In this document: positions 26,775-35,044 of the stretch, piece after piece
How the letters are laid out: every line of letters starts with the position of its first letter
Numbering within the stretch: position 1 is the first letter of the stretch
Assembly: GCF_001468465.1 (NCBI RefSeq)
Contig: NZ_LNSA01000005.1
Location: 163,325 to 227,324, forward strand
Reading direction: 5' to 3'
DNA from: Sphingopyxis sp. H115
Lineage (GTDB): Bacteria; Pseudomonadota; Alphaproteobacteria; Sphingomonadales; Sphingomonadaceae
Length of the DNA stretch: 64,000 nucleotides
The notes under the pieces: generated by a model
Databases searched by the model: none
Told to the model about the DNA's origin: nothing
The model's input: the letters and a program-made list of their open reading frames with translations, nothing else
Made by a program: the position numbers and the translations under genes

Positions 26775-28043
26775 GTGGAGCTCAACCGGAGGCAGATGCT
26801 GATGGCCGCCGCGGCGGCGCCGGTGGCGGGGCGGCTGGACGCCGCGCCGCTGCCGGCGGGCGCCCGGTCCGACGACGAGACCTATTGGGCGAAGGTGGCG
26901 GCGCAGTACGATGTGATCCCGGACATCATCCAGCTCGAGAACGGCAATTGGGGCATGATGGCGCGGCCCGTGCTCGAACAATATGAAGCCGCCGTCCGGC
27001 AGGTGAACCGTGCGACGAGCTATTATGCCCGTCGCGGGCTCGCCCCCGATCTCATCGCCGTGCGGGCCCGCGTCGCGACGAAGCTGGGAGTCGCGCCCGA
27101 GGAGATCGCCTTTACCCGCAACGCGACCGAGGCGCTAAAAGCGCTCATCGGCGGCTATAACCGGCTGCGCGCCGGGGATGCGGTGCTTTACGCCGACCTC
27201 GACTATGACAGCATGCAGGCGTGCTTTGACTCGCTGGAGAAAAGCCGCGGCGTCGATGTGGTGCGCATCGCGCTTCCCGAACCCGCGACGCATCAGGGAC
27301 TGATCGACTGCTATGAAGCGGCGCTCAAGGCCAATCCCCGCGTTCGCCTGATCCTGCTTACCCACCTCAGCCACCGGACCGGCCTTGTCATTCCGATTCG
27401 CGAAATCGTTGCGATGGCGCGCGCACGCGGGGTGGATGCGATCGTCGACGCGGCGCACAGCTGGGGGCAGCTCGACTTCTCGTTGCCGGATCTCGACGCT
27501 GATTTTGTCGGATTGAATCTGCACAAATGGGTGGGCGCCCCGCTGGGGGTTGGTGCGCTCTATATCCGCAAGACGAAGGTCGAGCTGATCGATCCCGACA
27601 TCGCCAACGAACCGCCGTTCGCCGCGACCGCCCAGGCGCGCGTTCACACGGGCACGGTCGATTTCGCGGCGCAGCTCACCGTTCCTGCCGCGCTCGATTT
27701 TCAAGACCGGATCGGCGATACGGCGCGCGCGGCGCGCTTGCGCTATTTGCGCGATCTCTGGGCAGAACCGCTGCGCGACACGCCGGGGGTCGACATATTA
27801 ACCCCGGCCGATGCCCGTTTGCACGGCGGCATCACATCTTTCCGCCTCACGGGCCGCATCAGCGAAGCGGACAATATCGCGGTCGCCAAGCGTCTGCTCG
27901 ACGATCACAGGATATTCTCGGTGCATCGTACGGGGCCGGCGCGCGGGGCGTGCGTCCGGATCACACCAGCGCTGTTCAACGGGCCCGGCGACGTCGACAT
28001 GCTCGCAAGGGCGATTAGGGCGTTGATTTCCTCCCCACACTGA
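26775..28043 (+). CDS. Tat-exported aminotransferase class V-fold PLP enzyme
   Basis: 422 residues from the GTG at 26775, with GAAGGGAG upstream. The N-terminus LNRRQMLMAAAAAPVAG has the twin-Arg plus hydrophobic layout of Tat signals, so the folded, cofactor-loaded enzyme would act in the periplasm. The class V fold is seen in LENGNWGMM, FTRNATEALKALIGGY, IVDAAHSWGQ (pyridine-binding Asp) and GLNLHKWVGAPLG (Schiff-base Lys). Isopenicillin-N-epimerase-like or desulfurase-like reactions are possible; the exact reaction is unknown. It is co-transcribed with the TonB receptor. Confidence 0.85.
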   Translation: MELNRRQMLMAAAAAPVAGRLDAAPLPAGARSDDETYWAKVAAQYDVIPDIIQLENGNWGMMARPVLEQYEAAVRQVNRATSYYARRGLAPDLIAVRARVATKLGVAPEEIAFTRNATEALKALIGGYNRLRAGDAVLYADLDYDSMQACFDSLEKSRGVDVVRIALPEPATHQGLIDCYEAALKANPRVRLILLTHLSHRTGLVIPIREIVAMARARGVDAIVDAAHSWGQLDFSLPDLDADFVGLNLHKWVGAPLGVGALYIRKTKVELIDPDIANEPPFAATAQARVHTGTVDFAAQLTVPAALDFQDRIGDTARAARLRYLRDLWAEPLRDTPGVDILTPADARLHGGITSFRLTGRISEADNIAVAKRLLDDHRIFSVHRTGPARGACVRITPALFNGPGDVDMLARAIRALISSPH

Positions 28044-28198
28044 ATTGCAGGCATTTTGCGGGAACAACCGCTAGATTTCTCGTCGCTGGCCCGTCCAGCA
28101 GGCGAGCTCGAAGGTCCGCCAGCCTAATATCACCGGTTTCCTTTTCCTCCGGACCCCCCGGCGGGCAGCCGGTGTCCTGGATTGGGGAGGCGGCAAAC

Positions 28199-30985
28199 TC
28201 AGAGCGCCGAACCGCCGAGCTTGTAGGTCAGCTGCAGAAACACGCTGCGCCCGATGCTGTCATACCAGCTGGCGTTATAATAGGGATAGGCTGACCAGGT
28301 CGGGTCCTTCACCGGGTTGGTGTCGAACAGGTTCCGGATCGTCAGCGACCCGCGCAGATGATCGGTGAAATCATATTGCATCGTCGCGTTGAAGAGGTAG
28401 CTCGCCTTCAGGAAGGCGTCCTCGTCGTAATTAGGCAGCTTGCCGAGGCGGGTGCCCGAGACGGTAAACTGCAGCCCGTCCTTTTCCCAGCTGATGCTGC
28501 CGTTCGACTTGTCTCGCGGCAGATAGAAGCCGCTGTCGAACGCCAGCTTGTTCTCGATCGGATCGCCCGGATATTGCTGGAAGCTGTGTTTGAAAACATG
28601 GCTGTGCGCCAGGGACAGGGTGAAGTCGCCGAAGCTGGTCGGCAGCGTCCCGCGGAAGGCGACGTCGATGCCGCTCGTCTTTTCGCGCGCGATGTTGATG
28701 GGGTTGACCGCAACCGACGAAATTTGCCCCGCGAGGCCGCCCGTGGTGAAGCGGGTGACGCGCGCGATTGCGTCTTGGCAGGTCGGCGAATTGGGGTCGA
28801 GCTCGGTCTGTCCATTGGCGTCGGGGCGGCACGCCGCCTCGTCGCGCGCGATCTGGTCGACGCTGAGGTCGTCGACCTGATTGTCGAGCGAGACGCGGAA
28901 ATAATCGACGGAAACATGGAGGCGGCTCGACGGCGAGAAGACGATGCCGGCGGTCAGCGTCTTGCCCGTTTCGGCTCGCAGATCGCGGTTGCCGTTCCGG
29001 TTCACGACAATGCCGCTGCCCGAATAGCTGCAATCGCCGATCTCCTCGTCCGGCTCCTCGATGCCGCAGAGATAGTAATCGTCGACGCTGCTCTGCACAT
29101 TGCCCGGCCCGGTGAAGACATAGTGGAGGTCGGGCGCGCGGAAAGCGGTACCATAGGCGGCGCGGAACAACAGGCTGTTGGTCGGCCGCACCTCGACCCC
29201 GCCGTTATAGGTGAATTTGCCGACGTCGCGGCCCGCGAAGCCGAAAGTGTCGTAGCGCCCCGCTCCGGTCAGCGTCAGGAACTCGAGCACCGGCACGCGC
29301 AACTCGCCGCCGATCGCGGCGTGGCTGCGCTTGCCTTTGCCGTCGCTGTCCTTCCAACTGTAATAATAGTCGGTGAGCGCGAGCGGATCGGGGCGGAGGT
29401 TATAGCCCTGCTTGCCATATTCGGCGACCGCGGCGAAGCCGACGGGCCCCGCCGGCAGCTCGAACAATTCGCCGTTGGTCAGCGTCGCCTGCAGATTGTT
29501 GGTCCAGCTGTACGGACGATAGACGGTATCGGCCGAGATGCTGTCATATTCGGCCGGGGTCAGCGCGCGATAGAGATAGATATTGGGGTCGCGGTTGTAG
29601 ATGGGATAGCCGCTGTCGGCATCGATCCCGAGCTGCGGGCCGAGGAAGAAGTCCTTCGCCTTCTGGTTGATGATCTGCGGCCAGCGGACGACCGACTGAT
29701 AGCGGCTGTAGTTGAACGACGCCTCGTAATTCCAGCCGTTGCCGAAGTCGCCGCGAATACCGGGGGTAATGCTGTAGGTCGTCTGCTTTGACCGCTGCAT
29801 CTCGAACCCGCCGGTTTCTTCGGGCGCGAACTGGCGCGACCAGTCGTCGATCGTGTTGTCGAACGCGTTGTAGAAGCTGTTGTCCGAGCTCGACGAGCTG
29901 TTCTCGAACGCCCAGCTGGTGACGTCGTACATCAGCCGGACCTTGCTAATCCCGAACTGGAAATCGGCGAACAGCTTGGCATTGTCCGACAGTTCGTACG
30001 ACATGGTGCCGAAGCTGTTGAAGCCCTTGCGGCCCGAAACGATCGTGCCATAGCCGATCGATTCCTTGCTGCCGCAATAGAAACCGGGCCCATAATCGTC
30101 GATCACCGGGTCATAGTCGCCATAGCGCGGGCGCGAGGCGTAAATGGTCGAGCCGCGGTTGAGGTGCGACAGGCGCGCGCAGGTATCGGCGCCGGGGTCG
30201 ATGTAGGTGTCGTTGTCGATGCTGTAGCGCAGAAACGTGCGCCGCGCGATCGTGCTAACCGGATTGTCGTCGGTGCTGTCTTGGATGCTACGCTGATACG
30301 CCCACAGGGGGCGCTGGTCGAGATATTCGACGCCGCCCGCAATGCTGAAGCCGCCCGACGACCAGCCCCCGGTCGCGGTAAAGCGGTGCGACAGGCCGCC
30401 GCCATGCTCGGTACGCCCGTGGCGATAGTCGAGCGTGATGCCGTCGAGCTTTTCCTTCATCTTGAAGTTGACCACGCCCGCGATCGCGTCTGAACCATAG
30501 ATCGCCGATCCCGCGCCGCTCAAAATCTCGACCTTGTCGATCAGGCTGACGGGAATGTTCGAGATGTCGGTGAAATTGCTGCGACCGATATAGGGCAGGG
30601 GGAAGTCGGCGATGCGGCGGCCGTTGATCAGTACCAGCGTGTGATTGGGGCCGAGCCCGCGCAGGTCGACCTGCTGCGCGCCCGGCGTGAAGTCGGCGCT
30701 GCTCCCCGATTGCGGGCTCTGCGTCTCGCCGCTGTTCTGCGTCATTGCGGCGAGCAGTTCGGGAACGCTGGTATAGCCGTTGGCGCGGATCGTGTCAGAA
30801 TCGATCGTGGTGACGGGGGCAGGGCCCTGGTCGCGGATCGTCGGAATGCGCGACCCGGTGACGATGATTTCCTCATCGGCATCGGCGTTGGCTGCATCTT
30901 GCGCAAAGGCGGGCGCGGTGAGCGCCGGCACGCAAACGCTCAGCCCCAGCAGCACCCGGATCGATCGGTTGGAGAATTTCGTCAT
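28199..30985 (-). CDS. TonB-dependent receptor, likely linked to cyanophycin/isoaspartyl peptide use
   Basis: 928 residues from the ATG at 30985 (MTKFSNRSIRVLLG). The signal peptide ends near APAFAQ. The TonB box region reads DEEIIVTGSRIPTIRDQGP, and the plug includes DLRGLGPNHTLVLINGRR and KVEILSGAGSAIYGSDAIAG. The long barrel ends QLTYKLGGSAL. It is of the large oligopeptide/carbohydrate-type receptors with TDIS-NIPVS plugs. It is divergent from the cyanophycinase-isoaspartyl-peptidase fusion, with a 181-bp shared control region, so the imported molecule may be a cyanophycin fragment. That substrate is inferred only from context. Confidence 0.9.
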   Translation of the reverse strand: MTKFSNRSIRVLLGLSVCVPALTAPAFAQDAANADADEEIIVTGSRIPTIRDQGPAPVTTIDSDTIRANGYTSVPELLAAMTQNSGETQSPQSGSSADFTPGAQQVDLRGLGPNHTLVLINGRRIADFPLPYIGRSNFTDISNIPVSLIDKVEILSGAGSAIYGSDAIAGVVNFKMKEKLDGITLDYRHGRTEHGGGLSHRFTATGGWSSGGFSIAGGVEYLDQRPLWAYQRSIQDSTDDNPVSTIARRTFLRYSIDNDTYIDPGADTCARLSHLNRGSTIYASRPRYGDYDPVIDDYGPGFYCGSKESIGYGTIVSGRKGFNSFGTMSYELSDNAKLFADFQFGISKVRLMYDVTSWAFENSSSSSDNSFYNAFDNTIDDWSRQFAPEETGGFEMQRSKQTTYSITPGIRGDFGNGWNYEASFNYSRYQSVVRWPQIINQKAKDFFLGPQLGIDADSGYPIYNRDPNIYLYRALTPAEYDSISADTVYRPYSWTNNLQATLTNGELFELPAGPVGFAAVAEYGKQGYNLRPDPLALTDYYYSWKDSDGKGKRSHAAIGGELRVPVLEFLTLTGAGRYDTFGFAGRDVGKFTYNGGVEVRPTNSLLFRAAYGTAFRAPDLHYVFTGPGNVQSSVDDYYLCGIEEPDEEIGDCSYSGSGIVVNRNGNRDLRAETGKTLTAGIVFSPSSRLHVSVDYFRVSLDNQVDDLSVDQIARDEAACRPDANGQTELDPNSPTCQDAIARVTRFTTGGLAGQISSVAVNPINIAREKTSGIDVAFRGTLPTSFGDFTLSLAHSHVFKHSFQQYPGDPIENKLAFDSGFYLPRDKSNGSISWEKDGLQFTVSGTRLGKLPNYDEDAFLKASYLFNATMQYDFTDHLRGSLTIRNLFDTNPVKDPTWSAYPYYNASWYDSIGRSVFLQLTYKLGGSAL

Positions 30986-31121
30986 GATACAACCCCTTGT
31001 TGCCCGGACAAATTTGATGCCCCACGCGCCCCGCGTCCGGATGTTTCGCACACACCACCAGAAACCGTCGATAATTTCAATCATTATGACAGATTTGGAA
31101 ATCATATTGTCTTTGTCACGC

Positions 31122-31132
31122 TACATTATGTA
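31122..31132. promoter_or_regulatory. Palindrome in divergent promoter, candidate Lrp/AsnC site
   Basis: TACATTATGTA is a perfect odd palindrome in the AT-rich 181-bp region between the TonB receptor and the fusion enzyme, 34 bp before the latter's ATG. The Lrp/AsnC gene at the end of the fusion operon is the natural candidate regulator. Confidence 0.35.
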
Positions 31133-31166
31133 ACATCGGCCACCGTTTAGGGTCGAAGGGAAAGCC

Positions 31167-33107
31167 ATGCTGCGCGCGTTGGTCGGGAAAATTTGGCTGT
31201 TTTTCTTGTTGTGCGGCCTAGCGCTGGCGCCCGCCGCCGCCAAAGAATCGAAACAAAAGCCCGTCGAACATTATGTTTTCGGCAAGCTGAACACGCCGAT
31301 CCCCGGCCCGGTGTCGGGCGGTCTGTTGCTGATGGGCGGCGGCGACCGCAATATCGACGCAATGAAATGGTTCTTCGGAAAAGCGGGGAACGGGCATATC
31401 GTCATCATCAGCGCCTCATACGGCGAGGAGATGGGCAAGGAATTCTTCGACGAGATCGGCGGCATCCAGTCGGCTGAAATTTTTGTCTTCCACGCGCGGA
31501 CGCAATCCTATGACAAGAAGATCCTCGACCGGCTGCGCAAGGCCGACGGCATCTTCATCGCGGGCGGCGACCAGGCGCGCTACGTCCGCTACTGGCGCGG
31601 CACCCCGGTCGCCGAAATCCTCGATGCGCATGTCGCGGGGGGCAAGCCGCTCGCCGGGACGAGTGCCGGGCTCGCGATGCAGGGCGAGAAACTTTATGGT
31701 GCGATGGACGACGGCAGCATCAAGAGCCCTGAGGCGCTTGCCGACCCGCTCGGCCCCGCAAACACGATCGAGGACAACTTCCTGCATCTGGCATTGCTCA
31801 AGGGCATCGTCACCGACACGCATTTCAAGGAACGCGAACGGCTCGGTCGCCTCTTCGCCTTCGTCGCCAAGGCGCAGGTCGGGCGCGACCCGGCGCTGCC
31901 CGCGATGCTGGGGCTTGGTGTCGACGAAAGCGCTGCACTCGCGGTCGAACCCGACGGGCGCGGGCGCATCTATGCCACCGCGCCCGATGGCTATGCCTGG
32001 GTCGTCGATGGCGCGGGCCTAAGCAATGTGACGGCAGGCCGCTCGCTCGACGCGCCGCGCGTCAAGGTGACCGGGGTCGGGCCGGGATCGGTGATCCACC
32101 TGCCCTCGGGCCGCGTCGACAATCCGGTGTTCGAGCGGCATTACGCCGCCCGCGCCGGCGCGATCGCCGAAGTCCCGCGCTGGTCGCTTGCGATCCACGG
32201 CGGCGCCGGGGTGATCGAACGCGGATCGCTGTCGCCCGACAAGGAGGCCGCCTATCGCGCCGGTCTGGACGAGGCGCTGCGCGTCGGCGGCGCGGTGCTC
32301 GAGAAAGGCGGTCCCGCGCTCGATGCGGTCGCCGCCGCAGTGCGCGTGCTCGAAGATGATCCTTTGTTCAACGCCGGGCGCGGCGCGGTTTTCACTGCAG
32401 AGGGCAAGAACGAACTCGACGCCGCGATCATGGACGGGAAGACGCAAAAGGCCGGGGCGGTCGCGGGCGTCACCCGCACGCGCCACCCGATCGACCTCGC
32501 GCGCGCCGTCATGGACAAGAGCCCGCACGTTATGCTCGCGCGCGACGGCGCCGATCGCTTCTCGCTCGAACAGGGGCTCGAACAGGTCGACCCAGCCTGG
32601 TTCCGCACCGAGGAACGCTGGCAGGCGCTGCTCAAATGGCGCCAGAAACAGCCGCAGGCGGCGATCGACCCGACGCATTTGTTCGGCACCGTTGGCGCAG
32701 TTGCGCTCGACGCCGAAGGGCATCTTGCCGCGGCGACCTCGACCGGCGGCATGACCGGCAAGCGCTGGGGCCGCATCGGTGATTCGCCGATCATCGGCGC
32801 AGGCACCTATGCCAAGGACGGCCAGTGTGCGGTGTCGGCGACCGGATCGGGCGAATATTTCATCCGCGAGAGTGCCGCGCGGCAGCTCTGCGACCGAGTC
32901 GCGTGGCGGGGTGAGAGCCTGAAGGAGGCGGCGCAGGCGACGATCATGGCGGTCGGCGCAATCGGGGGCGATGGCGGGCTGATCGCGATGGGCCCCGACG
33001 GCGACCCCGCCTTTGCCATCAACGACCTTGGCATGTATCGTGGCCGGATGAGCGCCGGGGGGACTCCACAGACCGCGATCTTCGCGGATGAAAAACTGGC
33101 CGACTGA
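31167..33107 (+). CDS. Cyanophycinase-isoaspartyl peptidase/L-asparaginase fusion, exported
   Basis: 646 residues with a signal peptide (about 1-25). Residues 35-330 resemble cyanophycinase (S51): GGLLLMGGGDRN, FIAGGDQ and the nucleophile elbow GTSAGLA with Ser166. Residues 340-646 are an Ntn-hydrolase of the plant-type asparaginase/isoaspartyl peptidase family: AIHGGAGVIERG, NAGRGAVFTAEG, and HLFGTVGAVALD, where autocleavage before Thr508 would expose the catalytic Thr. Cyanophycinase releases beta-Asp-Arg dipeptides and isoaspartyl peptidase splits them into Asp and Arg, so the fusion holds both steps. The coupled Lrp/AsnC gene and divergent receptor support a catabolic unit. Confidence 0.85.
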   Translation: MLRALVGKIWLFFLLCGLALAPAAAKESKQKPVEHYVFGKLNTPIPGPVSGGLLLMGGGDRNIDAMKWFFGKAGNGHIVIISASYGEEMGKEFFDEIGGIQSAEIFVFHARTQSYDKKILDRLRKADGIFIAGGDQARYVRYWRGTPVAEILDAHVAGGKPLAGTSAGLAMQGEKLYGAMDDGSIKSPEALADPLGPANTIEDNFLHLALLKGIVTDTHFKERERLGRLFAFVAKAQVGRDPALPAMLGLGVDESAALAVEPDGRGRIYATAPDGYAWVVDGAGLSNVTAGRSLDAPRVKVTGVGPGSVIHLPSGRVDNPVFERHYAARAGAIAEVPRWSLAIHGGAGVIERGSLSPDKEAAYRAGLDEALRVGGAVLEKGGPALDAVAAAVRVLEDDPLFNAGRGAVFTAEGKNELDAAIMDGKTQKAGAVAGVTRTRHPIDLARAVMDKSPHVMLARDGADRFSLEQGLEQVDPAWFRTEERWQALLKWRQKQPQAAIDPTHLFGTVGAVALDAEGHLAAATSTGGMTGKRWGRIGDSPIIGAGTYAKDGQCAVSATGSGEYFIRESAARQLCDRVAWRGESLKEAAQATIMAVGAIGGDGGLIAMGPDGDPAFAINDLGMYRGRMSAGGTPQTAIFADEKLAD

Positions 33108-33553
33108 TGCCGAACGGCGGCGTCACCCTCGACGATGTCGATGAACGCCTGCTGACCCTGCTCCGCGACGACGCGCGCCAGACGATCGCGCAACTGGCCA
33201 AGGAGCTCGGTATTTCGCGCGGCGCCATTTACTCACGCCTCGCCCGGCTCGAGGAAGGAAAGATCGTCGCGGGCTACACCGTCCGCCTCGGAAACGCCTT
33301 CACCGCCAGCCGCATCCGCGCGCATATGATGATCAAGACACTGCCGCGTTTCCATCGCGAGGTCGAAGTCGCGCTCGCCGCGATGCCACAAGTACAGGCG
33401 ATTCACGCGATCAGCGGCGAGTACGACATCATCGCCATGCTGGAAGCCGAAGATAGCGCCCAGCTCAACGAGCTGATCGACGAGGTTGGGCTGCTAGATG
33501 GTGTCGAACGAACGACGACCTCGGTCATTCTGGCGACTAAGGTTGAACGTTAG
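33107..33553 (+). CDS. Lrp/AsnC-family transcriptional regulator
   Basis: 148 residues. The winged HTH is at 8-60 (LDDVDERLLTLLRDDARQT, then LAKELGISRGAIYSRLARLE), and an AsnC/RAM ligand-binding domain follows (VQAIHAISGEYDIIAMLEA). Family members sense amino acids. The ATG overlaps the stop of the fusion enzyme (TGATG), so it is co-translated and likely responds to Asp, Arg or the dipeptide to control the divergent receptor and its own operon. Confidence 0.92.
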   Translation: MPNGGVTLDDVDERLLTLLRDDARQTIAQLAKELGISRGAIYSRLARLEEGKIVAGYTVRLGNAFTASRIRAHMMIKTLPRFHREVEVALAAMPQVQAIHAISGEYDIIAMLEAEDSAQLNELIDEVGLLDGVERTTTSVILATKVER

Positions 33554-33632
33554 TTCCCGCGCGCGCGTCAAGAATAGCTCTCGTCCGGCTGTGCGATCGC
33601 CGTCGAGGTGGAAATTGCCTATCATCTTGAGT

Positions 33633-33685
33633 GTCCGCTGTCTTTGATTGCTCTCCAACAGCGGACTGAACGCAAACGGCCATTC
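33633..33685. repeat. Dispersed intergenic repeat, copy b
   Basis: Begins GTCCGCT and ends GGCCATTC with CCAACAGCGG in the middle. It shares the pattern GTCCGCT-(N)-CCAAnAGCGG-(N)-GGCCATTC with the copies at 51909-51962, 40153-40205 and 23692-23745; copies b and d are closest. Confidence 0.45.
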
Positions 33686-33763
33686 CGTCTCAGGCCTTGA
33701 GCTGCGTTTGGCGCGCGTCGCAGCTGGTTCGATTGGCCGCTTCCTCACGTCAGGCCGCGTCGC

Positions 33764-35032
33764 TTATGGCTTTGTCAGCGTTACCGCGTCGAGCGGTTCA
33801 CCTGAGGCAGTATAGGCCTTGTACGCGAGCCGGTCGCCTTCAACGTCGATGATCTGGAACGCCTGGGTGCGTTCGGCCGATTTGCGCGCCCAGGGCAGGT
33901 CGGCGACCTCGTACATTTTTGGTCCCGCGACGGAGACGACATAGGTCGCACCGGCATCGTCGGCGACGGGACCATCGGGACCGATCGCGCCGCGCGCATA
34001 GCCATGATCATGGCCCTGCAGCACCAGATCGACATCATATTTGTCTACCAGCGGTTTCAGCGCGTCGCGCACCTTGGGATTGTCGCGTCCAGGGTCGCTG
34101 GAAAACATCGGGAAATGCAGGAAAATCACTGTCCAGCGGTTTGGGTTGTTTGCCAATATCCCTTCAAGCCAGGCGATGGTGGCACCGCGCGCGGCCTCGT
34201 TGCGGTCAAGCTGGGGTGAATCGATCGAGATCAGGCGCAGTCCCTGATAATCGGTGTACCAATGGGTTTCGCTCGCCTCGGGCACTCCGTCGGGGCCATT
34301 TTGGGGCAGGGTGAACTGGCGGCGCCATTGCCCGGTCACTGACGATCCCGCGCGCGCCGCCGTGTCACGGCCATATTCATGATTGCCCGGCGTCGGCATT
34401 TGCGGCGTCTGGGCGTAAAGGAATCCCCCGGCCGCAAACCACTCTCCCCACTCGCGATCGGAGCTGTGACGGTTGATCAGATCGCCCGCATGAATGACGA
34501 AAGCCGAATCCCCCGCCATACGCAATGCCATGCGTAACGTGCGCGAAGCTTGCGACAGAACATCGTTCTGCATGTCGCCCAGATAGATGAAGCGAAAGGG
34601 CTCGGGACGCTCCGATGCCGTGCGAAACTGGAACCATTCGGACCAGCGTGTGCCGTCGCCGACGCGATAGGCATAGACGGTGGCGGGCTCCAGCCCGGTG
34701 AGCACCGCCGAATGATAGGCGGCGCGAAAGGCAGGGTCTTCCTGCACCGCCAACGTCGCATCGTCGGTGGTGGCGTCGAGCATCATCGGTGATCGCACGA
34801 AATCGGGGCCGGGGGTCGCCTTCGCATATTGGACCTTCCCGGCAAGGCCGGGCGCACTGCGCCAGGTCACCGCCATCTCATGCGCCGTGTCGGCGGTCAG
34901 GTTCAGGATGATGCGTTCGGGTGCCTGCGTCGCCGGTGCGAGCACCGGCTGCTCCGCCGCCTGCGCCGCCACGGGGACGACGCAGTTGGCCAGCAGCAGG
35001 GCGGACAGAAGCGCGACGGTTCTGGTGGTCAT
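33764..35032 (-). CDS. Purple-acid-phosphatase-like metallophosphoesterase, exported
   Basis: 422 residues with a signal peptide ending near AAQAAEQ. The N-terminal domain (about 38-135) is the fibronectin-like PAP domain (AHEMAVTWRSAPGLAGKVQY, VYAYRVGDGTRWS). The catalytic domain has the metal-binding series YLGDMQ, HAGDLINRH, GNHEYG, FLHFPMF and QGHDHGYARG. Such enzymes hydrolyse phosphomonoesters at a dinuclear metal centre. It lies 12 bp after the FecA-like receptor, completing a sigma-antisigma-receptor-phosphatase set that suggests use of an organic phosphate ester. Confidence 0.9.
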   Translation of the reverse strand: MTTRTVALLSALLLANCVVPVAAQAAEQPVLAPATQAPERIILNLTADTAHEMAVTWRSAPGLAGKVQYAKATPGPDFVRSPMMLDATTDDATLAVQEDPAFRAAYHSAVLTGLEPATVYAYRVGDGTRWSEWFQFRTASERPEPFRFIYLGDMQNDVLSQASRTLRMALRMAGDSAFVIHAGDLINRHSSDREWGEWFAAGGFLYAQTPQMPTPGNHEYGRDTAARAGSSVTGQWRRQFTLPQNGPDGVPEASETHWYTDYQGLRLISIDSPQLDRNEAARGATIAWLEGILANNPNRWTVIFLHFPMFSSDPGRDNPKVRDALKPLVDKYDVDLVLQGHDHGYARGAIGPDGPVADDAGATYVVSVAGPKMYEVADLPWARKSAERTQAFQIIDVEGDRLAYKAYTASGEPLDAVTLTKP

Positions 35033-35044
35033 GGGTTCGCCCCC

